Positions 1 through 7,274 of a DNA stretch of 64,000 bases are shown here, piece after piece. Source of the DNA: DATJFQ01 sp035492775 (GTDB lineage: Bacteria; Acidobacteriota; Vicinamibacteria; Vicinamibacterales; 2-12-FULL-66-21). The notes beneath the pieces were generated by a model. It did no database searches, was not told the origin of the DNA, and was given only the letters and a program-made list of their open reading frames with translations. Location: positions 1-64,000 of the forward strand of contig DATJIW010000075.1 in NCBI GenBank assembly GCA_035492775.1. Direction: 5' to 3'. Position 1 is the first letter of the stretch; each line of letters opens with the position of its first letter. Both the position numbers and the translations under genes were made by a program.

Positions 1-1934
1 TCGAGGGGCTGAACCGTGGAGACAAGGCGCAGGTGCTCCTGGGCGTCACCGGGTCCGGCAAGACGTTCACGATGGCGCAGTGCATCGCGCGGGTGAACCG
101 TCCGACGCTGGTGATGGCGCACAACAAGACGCTGGCGGCGCAGCTGTACCAGGAGTTCCGCCGCTTCTTTCCCGAGAATGCGGTCGAATATTTCGTCAGC
201 TACTACGACTACTACCAGCCCGAAGCGTACGTGCCGACCACCGACTCGTACATCGAGAAGGAAGCGACGATCAACGACGAGATCGACCGCATGCGCCTGT
301 CGGCCACGCGCTCGCTCTTCGAACGCCGCGACGTCATCATCGTCGCGAGCGTGTCCTGCATCTACGGCCTTGGTTCGCCCGAAGCGTACTACGGCATGAT
401 GCTGCCGCTCGAGCGCGGCCAGCGAATCGACCGCGAACAAATCCTGCGCAAGCTGGTCGAGATTCAGTACGAGCGGAACGATCACGAGTTCGCGCGCGGC
501 GCGTTCCGCGTTCGAGGCGACATCGTCGAAGTGCACCCGTCGTACGAGGACAACGCGCTCCGCATCGAGCTGTTCGGCGACGAAGTCGACGAGCTCGTCA
601 CGTTCGATCCGCTCACGGGCAAGACGATCCGCCGCCACGACAAGGTCGCCATCTATCCGAAGACGCATTTCGTGACGTCACGGCAGCGCACGAAGCAGGC
701 GGTCGAGAGCATCAAGGCGGAACTGGAGTGGTACCGCGGCCAGCTGGAATCGGAGGGCAAGGTCCTCGAGGCCCATCGGCTGCACCAGCGGACAATGTTC
801 GATCTCGAGATGATCCGGGAGATCGGCTACTGCCACGGCATCGAGAACTACGCGCGGCACCTGACCGGGCGCCAGCCAGGTGAGCCGCCGCCCACGCTGC
901 TCGACTATCTCCCCGCCGATGCGCTGACGATCGTCGACGAGAGCCACCAGACCGTTCCGCAGATCCGCGGGATGTATCACGGCGATCGCTCGCGCAAGGA
1001 AGTGCTGGTGGCCTACGGTTTCCGGCTGCCGTCGGCGCTCGACAACCGGCCCCTCAATTTCGAGGAATGGGAAAAGCGGGTCACCCAGCTGCTGTTCGTC
1101 TCCGCGACGCCTGGACCGTACGAGTTGAACCGCGCGGGCGGCGTCGTCGTGGAACAGATCATCCGGCCGACGGGACTGCTGGATCCGGTCATCGACGTAC
1201 GGCCCGTCCGGGGGCAGGTCGACGATCTGCTCGGCGAGATACGGGAGCGGGCGTCCCGCAACGAACGGGTGCTCGTCACGACGCTGACCAAGCGGATGGC
1301 CGAAGACCTGACCCAGTACTACCAGGAGCTGGGTGTCAAAGTCCGGTATCTGCACTCGGACATCGACACGCTCGAGCGCATCGAGATCCTGCGCGACCTG
1401 CGCCGCGGGTCATTCGACGTCCTCGTCGGGATCAACCTGCTTCGCGAGGGCCTCGACCTTCCGGAGGTGTCGCTGGTGGCCATCCTGGACGCCGATAAAG
1501 AAGGCTTCCTTCGTTCGGGCGGGTCGCTCATCCAGACGGTGGGCCGGGCGGCTCGAAACGTGAACGGCACGGCCATCATGTACGCTGACAGGGTGACGGA
1601 TTCGATGCGGCATGCCATCAGCGAGACCGAGCGTCGCCGGCTGATCCAGGAGGCGTACAACCAGGAGCACGGGATCACACCGCAATCCATCGTCAAGAGT
1701 ATCGACGAGGTGATGACGAGCATCTACGAGCGCGACTACGTGACCGTCGGGACGTCGGCCGACGGCGAGGGGCGGTTCCGCACCCATGCGGAACTCGAGG
1801 CCCACGTCGCGGAGCTCCGCACGCAGATGAAGGCCGCCGCCGCGAATCTCGAGTTCGAGAAGGCCGCGGCGCTGCGCGACCGGATCAAGGAGCTGAAGGA
1901 CCAGGAGCTTGGGTTGGCCAGGAGCCGTCGCTAG
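1..1934 (+). CDS. uvrB: UvrB, excinuclease ABC subunit B (5' end outside window)
   Basis: Damage-recognition helicase-like subunit of UvrABC nucleotide excision repair. It receives the lesion from UvrA, opens the strands with its beta-hairpin and recruits UvrC. The frame is open at the left edge (first whole codon at base 3), so the true start and a few N-terminal residues are missing. Visible in order: Walker A GVTGSGKT near bases 42-65, the beta-hairpin YYDYYQPEAYVP near 200-236, the DESHQT box near 940, helicase motifs with LREGLDLPE near 1440, and a C-terminal UVR domain (NLEFEKAAALRDRIKEL) that binds UvrC. The visible length fits an almost complete UvrB. Its TAG stop shares one base with the GTG start of the next gene, suggesting translational coupling to an otherwise unrelated lipid-transport operon. 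Confidence 0.97.
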   Translation, partial: EGLNRGDKAQVLLGVTGSGKTFTMAQCIARVNRPTLVMAHNKTLAAQLYQEFRRFFPENAVEYFVSYYDYYQPEAYVPTTDSYIEKEATINDEIDRMRLSATRSLFERRDVIIVASVSCIYGLGSPEAYYGMMLPLERGQRIDREQILRKLVEIQYERNDHEFARGAFRVRGDIVEVHPSYEDNALRIELFGDEVDELVTFDPLTGKTIRRHDKVAIYPKTHFVTSRQRTKQAVESIKAELEWYRGQLESEGKVLEAHRLHQRTMFDLEMIREIGYCHGIENYARHLTGRQPGEPPPTLLDYLPADALTIVDESHQTVPQIRGMYHGDRSRKEVLVAYGFRLPSALDNRPLNFEEWEKRVTQLLFVSATPGPYELNRAGGVVVEQIIRPTGLLDPVIDVRPVRGQVDDLLGEIRERASRNERVLVTTLTKRMAEDLTQYYQELGVKVRYLHSDIDTLERIEILRDLRRGSFDVLVGINLLREGLDLPEVSLVAILDADKEGFLRSGGSLIQTVGRAARNVNGTAIMYADRVTDSMRHAISETERRRLIQEAYNQEHGITPQSIVKSIDEVMTSIYERDYVTVGTSADGEGRFRTHAELEAHVAELRTQMKAAAANLEFEKAAALRDRIKELKDQELGLARSRR

Positions 1935-2707
1935 TGGCAGGTCGGCTCCAGGCCTGGTTCAAGAGCGCCGTGCTCGAGGTCCAGGAGTACGTGCGAATGG
2001 TCGGCCGGGTGGCGTCGGCCACCTTCACGCCTCCGATTTATTATCGCGACATCATCGGGCAGTTTGATTCGATCGGCGTCGGCTCGCTGACCGTCGTGCT
2101 GCTGGCCGGCCTGTTCACCGGGATGGTGCTCGCGCTGAACTCCGGATACACGCTCGATCAGTTCGGCGCGCGGTCGATGGTAGGACGGCTGATCAGCGCC
2201 TCGATGGTCAAGGAGCTCGGACCCGTGTTGACGGGCCTCATGGTTTCAGGGCGCGTGGGCTCGGGGATCGCGGCGGAACTCGGATCGATGCTGGTCACGG
2301 ATCAGATCGCCGCGCTTCGCGCGCTCGGCACCGATCCGATCCGCAAGCTGATCGTCCCGCGGGTGCTGGCCGGATTGATCATGGTCCCGATTCTCACCGT
2401 GCTGGCGAGCGGCATCGGGATGGTGGGCGGCTGGATCGTCACGGTGCTGCAGTTCCACGTGGCGAGCACGATTTACTGGTCGAGCGTCACGCAGGGCCTC
2501 TACGTGCAGGACGTCTGGATGGGCCTCATCAAACCGTTCTTCCTCGGCTTCACGATCGTCACGATCGGCTGTCACGTCGGGATGCGGACGACGGGCGGCA
2601 CGCAGGGTGTCGGCAACGCCACGAAGCTCGCTGTCGTCGCCAGTTCCGTCGCGGTGATCGCCGTCGACTTCATGGTGACGAAGGTCCTCATCGTCCTGAT
2701 GTACTGA
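1934..2707 (+). CDS. mlaE: MlaE-family ABC transporter permease
   Basis: Inner-membrane permease of an MCE/Mla lipid transporter, which moves phospholipids between inner and outer membranes. It is 257 residues, normal for the family, with about five hydrophobic segments. The family hallmark KELGPVLTGLMVSGRVGSG is followed by IAAELGSM around residues 95-120. The GTG start overlaps the uvrB stop by one base. It is followed 2 bases later by the ATPase gene and then the MCE gene, the standard mlaE-F-D order. Family assignment is secure; substrate and direction of transport are not shown by the sequence. Confidence 0.93.
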   Translation: MAGRLQAWFKSAVLEVQEYVRMVGRVASATFTPPIYYRDIIGQFDSIGVGSLTVVLLAGLFTGMVLALNSGYTLDQFGARSMVGRLISASMVKELGPVLTGLMVSGRVGSGIAAELGSMLVTDQIAALRALGTDPIRKLIVPRVLAGLIMVPILTVLASGIGMVGGWIVTVLQFHVASTIYWSSVTQGLYVQDVWMGLIKPFFLGFTIVTIGCHVGMRTTGGTQGVGNATKLAVVASSVAVIAVDFMVTKVLIVLMY

Positions 2708-2709
2708 GC

Positions 2710-3567
2710 ATGGCGAGATCGCACGACTCCACGCGTTCGGCGCTGCTCGAGGAAGCGCTCGGCCCCGGCGGCCCGATCGTGGTCTTCGACAAGGTGAACC
2801 TCGCGTTCGACGAGAAAGTGATCCTGCGTGAGGTCAGCTTCACGCTGCTGACGGGCCACACGAAGATCATCCTGGGGGCCAGCGGCGCCGGGAAGTCGAC
2901 GATTCTTCGGCTCATGCTGGGGCTGCTGAAGCCCGATAGCGGCCGCATTTTCGTCAATGGTGAAGAGATCGAGCACCTGTCGGAGTCGGAGCTGATGCGC
3001 GTCCGCGCCGATCTCGGGATGGTGTTCCAGGAAGGCGCGCTGTTCGATTCGCTCACCGTCCGCGAGAACGTGGGATACAAGCTGTTCGAGGAGCTGAACT
3101 GGCCGCCGGACCGCGCGAACGCGCGCGTCGCCGAGGTCCTGGGCTTCATCGGACTCGGTGATTACATCCACCGGATGCCGTCGGAACTTTCGGGCGGCCA
3201 GCGCCGACGCGTCGCCATAGCCCGGGCGATGGCGGCGAAACCAAGGATTCTGCTGTACGACGAAGCGACGACGGGCCTCGATCCCATCACGGCGCTGACG
3301 GTGGACGAGGAAGTCATCAAGCTGCGCGACCTCGAGGGCGTCAGTTCCGTCGTCGTGACGCACCAGCTGCGCGATGCCTTCTTCGTCGCGGAGAATACCG
3401 CCGTGCGCGAAGACGGGCGGCTCGTCTTCCACAAGGCCGACGCACGCAAGACCGCGGAGGCCGAATTCATCATGTTGAGAGAGGGCCGCATCGCGTTCGA
3501 GGGAACGGCGCCGGAACTCCGGGCCATCGCCCGCCGCGACCCTTACATTCAGTCGTTCCTGTCCTGA
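2710..3567 (+). CDS. mlaF: MlaF-family ABC transporter ATP-binding protein
   Basis: Cytoplasmic ATPase that drives the MlaE permease. It is 285 residues with Walker A GASGAGKST (about residue 57), ABC signature LSGGQRRR (about 160) and Walker B ILLYDEATTGLDP (about 180), followed by a switch His in VVVTHQLRD. A C-terminal tail of about 60 residues beyond the core fits MlaF-type ATPases, which use the tail for dimer contacts. The gene begins 2 bases after mlaE and ends 12 bases before the MCE gene, so the three are almost certainly co-transcribed. Confidence 0.93.
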   Translation: MARSHDSTRSALLEEALGPGGPIVVFDKVNLAFDEKVILREVSFTLLTGHTKIILGASGAGKSTILRLMLGLLKPDSGRIFVNGEEIEHLSESELMRVRADLGMVFQEGALFDSLTVRENVGYKLFEELNWPPDRANARVAEVLGFIGLGDYIHRMPSELSGGQRRRVAIARAMAAKPRILLYDEATTGLDPITALTVDEEVIKLRDLEGVSSVVVTHQLRDAFFVAENTAVREDGRLVFHKADARKTAEAEFIMLREGRIAFEGTAPELRAIARRDPYIQSFLS

Positions 3568-3579
3568 GCAGAGGGAGTT

Positions 3580-4620
3580 ATGCCGCGCACACGTTCACTG
3601 GCCTGGTCGGAGCTGAAAATCGGACTCCTCGCCGTCATGGCGCTTGCGCTCGCCGCCATTCTGATCGTCGCCGTTGGCGGCGAGACCGGATTCTCATGGC
3701 AGCGCTACGGCCTGAAGACGAAATTCGACAACGTGCAGGGGCTGAAGAGCGGTGCGATCGTGCGCGTCGCCGGCGTCGAAGTCGGCAAGGTCACCGATGT
3801 CGAGTTCGCGGGCGCCGCCGTGGAAGTCAAGTTGTCGCTCCGCAAGGAAATGCAGCCGCGCGTCACCACCGACTCGCGTGCGTCAATCGGATCGCTGAGC
3901 CTGCTCGGCGAGCCGATCATCGACATCACGCCCGCGTCCACCGGACGGCCGCTGCAGGAGGGGGACTACGTGCAGGCGGGGAAGAACCCCGGCCAGATCT
4001 CCGATGTCGCGACGAGCGCGACGCAGACGCTCGATCAGGTCAACGCGCTGCTGACGGATATCCGCGGCGGGAAGGGCACCATGGGCAAGCTGTTCACCGA
4101 CGAGCAGGTCTACAAGGAGTTTGCCGATCTGCTGAATTCCGCCAATGCCGTTGCGAGCACGATCGCGCATGGCAATGGGACGCTCGGCCTGCTCTCGCGC
4201 GATCCCAAGGCGTACAACCAGCTGACGGCGGCGCTCGACAACCTCCAGCAGATCACCGGCCGAATCAATGCCGGCCAGGGGAGCCTCGGGCAGCTGCTGC
4301 AGGACGACCGGATGGCGAAATCGCTGTCCGCGACGTCTGGCAACTTCGAGCAGATCTCGGATCGCCTGAACAAGGGCGAAGGCACGGCTGGCAAGCTCCT
4401 GACCGACAAAGAGCTGTATGACCGGTTGAACAGCGTCTCGAACCGTCTCGACGAACTGACCGCGAACCTCAATCACGGGCAGGGCACTGCCGGCCAGCTC
4501 CTGCACGACAAGCAGTTGTATGACAATATGAACGGGGCCGCGAACGAGCTCAAGAGCCTGATCGCGGACATCCGCAAGGATCCGAAAAAGTACCTGAACG
4601 TCAAAGTCAGCATCTTCTGA
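3580..4620 (+). CDS. mlaD: MlaD/MCE-domain protein with five 34-residue C-terminal repeats
   Basis: Periplasmic substrate-binding MCE subunit anchored by one N-terminal membrane segment (about residues 12-33). The MCE domain follows (about 40-120), with the typical GLKSGAIVRVAGVEVGKV strand. The C-terminal half is unusual. A motif of the form GxGTxGxLxxDxxxY recurs with its second-motif glycine at residues 166, 200, 234, 268 and 302, an exact 34-residue (102-base) period, five times. Single-MCE proteins often have a helical tail here that forms a tunnel, so the repeats may build a long regular helical needle (inference). The start is preceded by GAGGGAG. It belongs to the mlaE-F-D operon. Confidence 0.9.
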   Translation: MPRTRSLAWSELKIGLLAVMALALAAILIVAVGGETGFSWQRYGLKTKFDNVQGLKSGAIVRVAGVEVGKVTDVEFAGAAVEVKLSLRKEMQPRVTTDSRASIGSLSLLGEPIIDITPASTGRPLQEGDYVQAGKNPGQISDVATSATQTLDQVNALLTDIRGGKGTMGKLFTDEQVYKEFADLLNSANAVASTIAHGNGTLGLLSRDPKAYNQLTAALDNLQQITGRINAGQGSLGQLLQDDRMAKSLSATSGNFEQISDRLNKGEGTAGKLLTDKELYDRLNSVSNRLDELTANLNHGQGTAGQLLHDKQLYDNMNGAANELKSLIADIRKDPKKYLNVKVSIF

Positions 4621-4642
4621 TTAGCGTTGGGAGTGTAAGCGT

Positions 4643-4939
4643 ATGGCTCGCGACGATAGCGGCGCAGGAACGATCATTCTCGCATTCGTGCTTGGCGCGG
4701 TGGCAGGCGCGGCCGTGGCGCTGCTGACCGCTCCGGCCTCGGGCGAGGAAACGCGGCGAATCCTTGGCGAGAAAGCGCGCGACGGCGCCGGCCGGGCCCG
4801 CGAGATGGCCGATCAGGGACGGGACCTCTGGAACCGCCAACGGGACACGTTTGCGAGCGCGATGGAGCGCGGCCGCGAGGCGTACCAGCAGGCGCGGGGC
4901 GCGCAGCCGTCCGGAGGACCGGGCGCGGAGGGTGTGTGA
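4643..4939 (+). CDS. YtxH-like small membrane-anchored protein
   Basis: A 98-residue protein with one N-terminal hydrophobic segment (about residues 8-28, IILAFVLGAVAGAAVALLTA) followed by an APASGEETRR motif and a charged, probably coiled-coil tail. This is the layout of YtxH-domain (gas-vesicle GvpP-like) proteins, which are widespread and functionally undefined. It follows the MCE gene by 22 bases with GGGAG upstream of the ATG and overlaps the next gene by 4 bases. It probably belongs to the same transcript and may be an envelope accessory protein; that role is inferred only from position. Confidence 0.75.
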   Translation: MARDDSGAGTIILAFVLGAVAGAAVALLTAPASGEETRRILGEKARDGAGRAREMADQGRDLWNRQRDTFASAMERGREAYQQARGAQPSGGPGAEGV

Positions 4940-5361
4940 CGCCACAAAGTGACCTCTTTCTGGGTGTCATTGCCGCGGCGACGTTCGTCATGGCAGTGAT
5001 CCAGGTGGGGGCGGTCATCTTCGCTGCGCGGCTCTCGCGCCGCATGCAGCAGATGCTGACGACCCTGCAGGACGACGTTCGGCCGCTGCTCGCGCGCGCC
5101 AGCAGCGTCGCCGAGGAAGCCTCGAAGACGGCGGCCCTCGCCACGGTACAGGCGCAGAAGATCGATAACCTCGTCACCGACCTCGCGCGCCGTGTCGAGG
5201 AAACCTCTGCAGTCGTGCAGGAGGCTGTCGTGACGCCTGCCCGCGAAACGCTGGCGGTGTTTGCGGGGCTGAAGGCGGGAATGGCGGCGCTTCGGGGGCT
5301 GCGCGATCTTCGCCGACCAGCCGGCCGTGTGGAGGAAGAGGACCCCCTGTTCATCGGATAG
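4936..5361 (+). CDS. Small membrane protein with coiled-coil tail, unknown function
   Basis: A 141-residue protein starting at GTG 4936, which overlaps the preceding TGA (GTGA) and has GGAGG a few bases upstream. It has one N-terminal membrane segment (about residues 5-27) and then a long amphipathic region rich in Ala, Glu and Val. This pattern resembles DUF948-type proteins, but I cannot confirm that family. The C-terminus is acidic (EEEDPLF). It is the last gene of the mla-containing run, and the short overlap suggests translational coupling with the YtxH-like gene. Confidence 0.65.
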   Translation: MTPQSDLFLGVIAAATFVMAVIQVGAVIFAARLSRRMQQMLTTLQDDVRPLLARASSVAEEASKTAALATVQAQKIDNLVTDLARRVEETSAVVQEAVVTPARETLAVFAGLKAGMAALRGLRDLRRPAGRVEEEDPLFIG

Positions 5362-5400
5362 CACCGCATGAAGTAAACTCCGCGCGTACAGGAGGGGACT

Positions 5401-5943
5401 ATGTTCCGCCGTTGTGTCCTGGCTCTCGCCGCCACACTGACCTGCAGTCCGGGCATCGCCGGCGCGCAGGAGAGCAGCAAATCAGGCGATCTCGCCAGGC
5501 AGCTGGCGCAGTTGATGGATGCGAAAAAGCTCGACAGCATTGCTGGCGGCGATTCGCAGAACCTCGGAACCTATGTCGCGGCCCTTTATTTCCCCGGCAG
5601 CGAACTGCTTGTCGTCTCGGCCAAGTACGCGGCGCCTCCGCTGTTGAACGAAAAAATCGGCAACAAGGAGTATCGCGAGGTCTACATCGATCTCAATTCG
5701 GCGTCGGTGCCCGGATCCAAGATGCTGGTCATGGATCTGAACGCCGATGGTCTGGTCGCCCGTCCGGCCGGCAGTCAGGGCGCCGACAATTGTGAGATGG
5801 GCGGTAAGGCCTTTAGCTTCGACGGCGAGTGGAAAAAGGCCAAGATGAGCGAGGCCGATTACGACAAGGCCTTCGCCGCCGCAGACGCGGCCTACTCCCA
5901 CGCGCTGGAAGTCCTCATCAATCAACTGAAGTCATCCACCTGA
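5401..5943 (+). CDS. Secreted protein of unknown function
   Basis: A 180-residue protein with a clear signal peptide (LALAATLTCSPGIAGAQ, predicted cleavage after GAQ near residue 23). AGGAGGGG lies just before the ATG. The mature part contains regions such as LGTYVAALYFPGSELLVVSAKYAAP and ends in a helical segment. I do not recognise a family. It stands alone between the mla run and a lipoprotein gene, so context gives no functional clue. Confidence 0.7.
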   Translation: MFRRCVLALAATLTCSPGIAGAQESSKSGDLARQLAQLMDAKKLDSIAGGDSQNLGTYVAALYFPGSELLVVSAKYAAPPLLNEKIGNKEYREVYIDLNSASVPGSKMLVMDLNADGLVARPAGSQGADNCEMGGKAFSFDGEWKKAKMSEADYDKAFAAADAAYSHALEVLINQLKSST

Positions 5944-6060
5944 TTCAAGCTGAGCGGCGGCAACAGCCCGGTCCGTCCAGCGTGCCGAATTTGCCATTGC
6001 GCCCCCGGTAGCCCGGACGTAGATTCGCCCTTACGGCCCTCGTTCGGCGAGGAGGCGATC

Positions 6061-6585
6061 ATGCGAGTACGGTTTCCCTGGACGCTCCTCCTTCCACTCT
6101 GTCTCGTTGCCGGGTGCGACGGAACGGTTGTCTTCATCTCGACCGGACCCAGTCCGTTCAATGGCGCCCAGGGCGTGAATGGCTGGAACGTGATCATCCA
6201 CTTGACGGGAGGCACCGCGCTGGCGCAGTGCGCCGCCGTGCATGTGGGTCAGACCACGCAGTACCAACTGGGCGTCGACCGCTCCGCAGACTCGGTGATG
6301 CTCGTGCTGGATCCGCACAACTCGCCGACCGATCACTCGGCTGACTACAAGGGCACGTTGAGCGCGAGCGCCGTCTCCGCAACGGGCCACTATTACGGCC
6401 GGGATCTCTGTACCGGAACGCCGCCTGCGGGCTCCGGGGCGACCGATGGCATCCCCGCCTCGTTTCACGGGTTGTTCTCTCCGGATGGCAGGACGCTTAC
6501 GGGAACAGAAACACGAACGACGACGATCGGCGGCAGGACGTACACGTACGAGTACGATTGGCGCGCTGAACTCAAACAACCCTGA
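6061..6585 (+). CDS. Putative lipoprotein, unknown function
   Basis: A 174-residue protein with a lipoprotein signal: a hydrophobic stretch then the lipobox LVAGC, lipidated Cys at about residue 19, followed by Asp. In Enterobacteria an Asp after the Cys favours inner-membrane retention; whether that rule applies here is unknown. GAGGAGG precedes the ATG. The mature part is rich in Thr, Gly and Ser and looks beta-stranded. No family recognised. Confidence 0.65.
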   Translation: MRVRFPWTLLLPLCLVAGCDGTVVFISTGPSPFNGAQGVNGWNVIIHLTGGTALAQCAAVHVGQTTQYQLGVDRSADSVMLVLDPHNSPTDHSADYKGTLSASAVSATGHYYGRDLCTGTPPAGSGATDGIPASFHGLFSPDGRTLTGTETRTTTIGGRTYTYEYDWRAELKQP

Positions 6586-6668
6586 TACTCCCGGTTGCCG
6601 CGTTCGCTTTCGGTCTCCGGCTCGTTTATACCGAAGACGAGTCGGACTATGATCGCGATCTCTCGTCC

Positions 6669-7274
6669 ATGCGGCAGCCCCCCGACCATCCGGAGGACGG
6701 CCCGGCAGGCGGCGGTGTCGCCACGACGGCCCACCTGCTGGAGCGCTCGCGCCTTGGCGACGCCGAGGCGCTCAACGAACTCTTCGGTCGCTATCTCCCG
6801 TCCCTCCGCCGCTGGGCACGCGGTCGCCTGCCACTGTGGACGCGCGATCTTCGCGACACCGACGATCTGGTCCAGGAAACCCTCGTGCAGAGCCTGAAGC
6901 ACATCGGCGAATTCCAGCCGCGGCACGACGGCGCACTGCAGGCGTACCTGCGTCAGGCGATCGTCAACCGCATCCGCGACGAAGTCCGCCGAACGAATCG
7001 CCGCGGGGTCGCTTCGGAAATCGACAGCCGCCATCCGGATAGCGCCGCGTCACCGCTGGAAGAAGCGGTCGGCAGCGAGGCGCTCGCCCGGTACGAAGCG
7101 GCGCTGCAGCGACTGCGTGCCGAGGACCGTGAGGCGATCATCGCCCGCGTGGAATTCGGCATGACGTACCAGCAGATCGCGGCCAGCCAGCACAAACCCA
7201 GCGCCGACGCCGCGCGCATGGCCGTTTCCCGCGCGCTCGTCCGCCTGGCCGAGGAAATGGACCGTGGCGTCTGA
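6669..7274 (+). CDS. ECF-type RNA polymerase sigma factor
   Basis: A 201-residue sigma70-family protein lacking regions 1 and 3. Region 2 covers about residues 24-115 (LGDAEALNELFGRYLP, then DTDDLVQETL, the core-binding and -10 recognition helices). Region 4 covers about 140-200 (DREAIIARVEFGMTYQQIA), a helix-turn-helix for the -35 element. Its last codons overlap the start of the downstream Ser/Thr kinase gene by 11 bases. ECF factors encoded beside Ser/Thr kinases are known, and in several cases the kinase controls the sigma factor in place of an anti-sigma factor. No anti-sigma gene is visible here. Confidence 0.88.
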   Translation: MRQPPDHPEDGPAGGGVATTAHLLERSRLGDAEALNELFGRYLPSLRRWARGRLPLWTRDLRDTDDLVQETLVQSLKHIGEFQPRHDGALQAYLRQAIVNRIRDEVRRTNRRGVASEIDSRHPDSAASPLEEAVGSEALARYEAALQRLRAEDREAIIARVEFGMTYQQIAASQHKPSADAARMAVSRALVRLAEEMDRGV

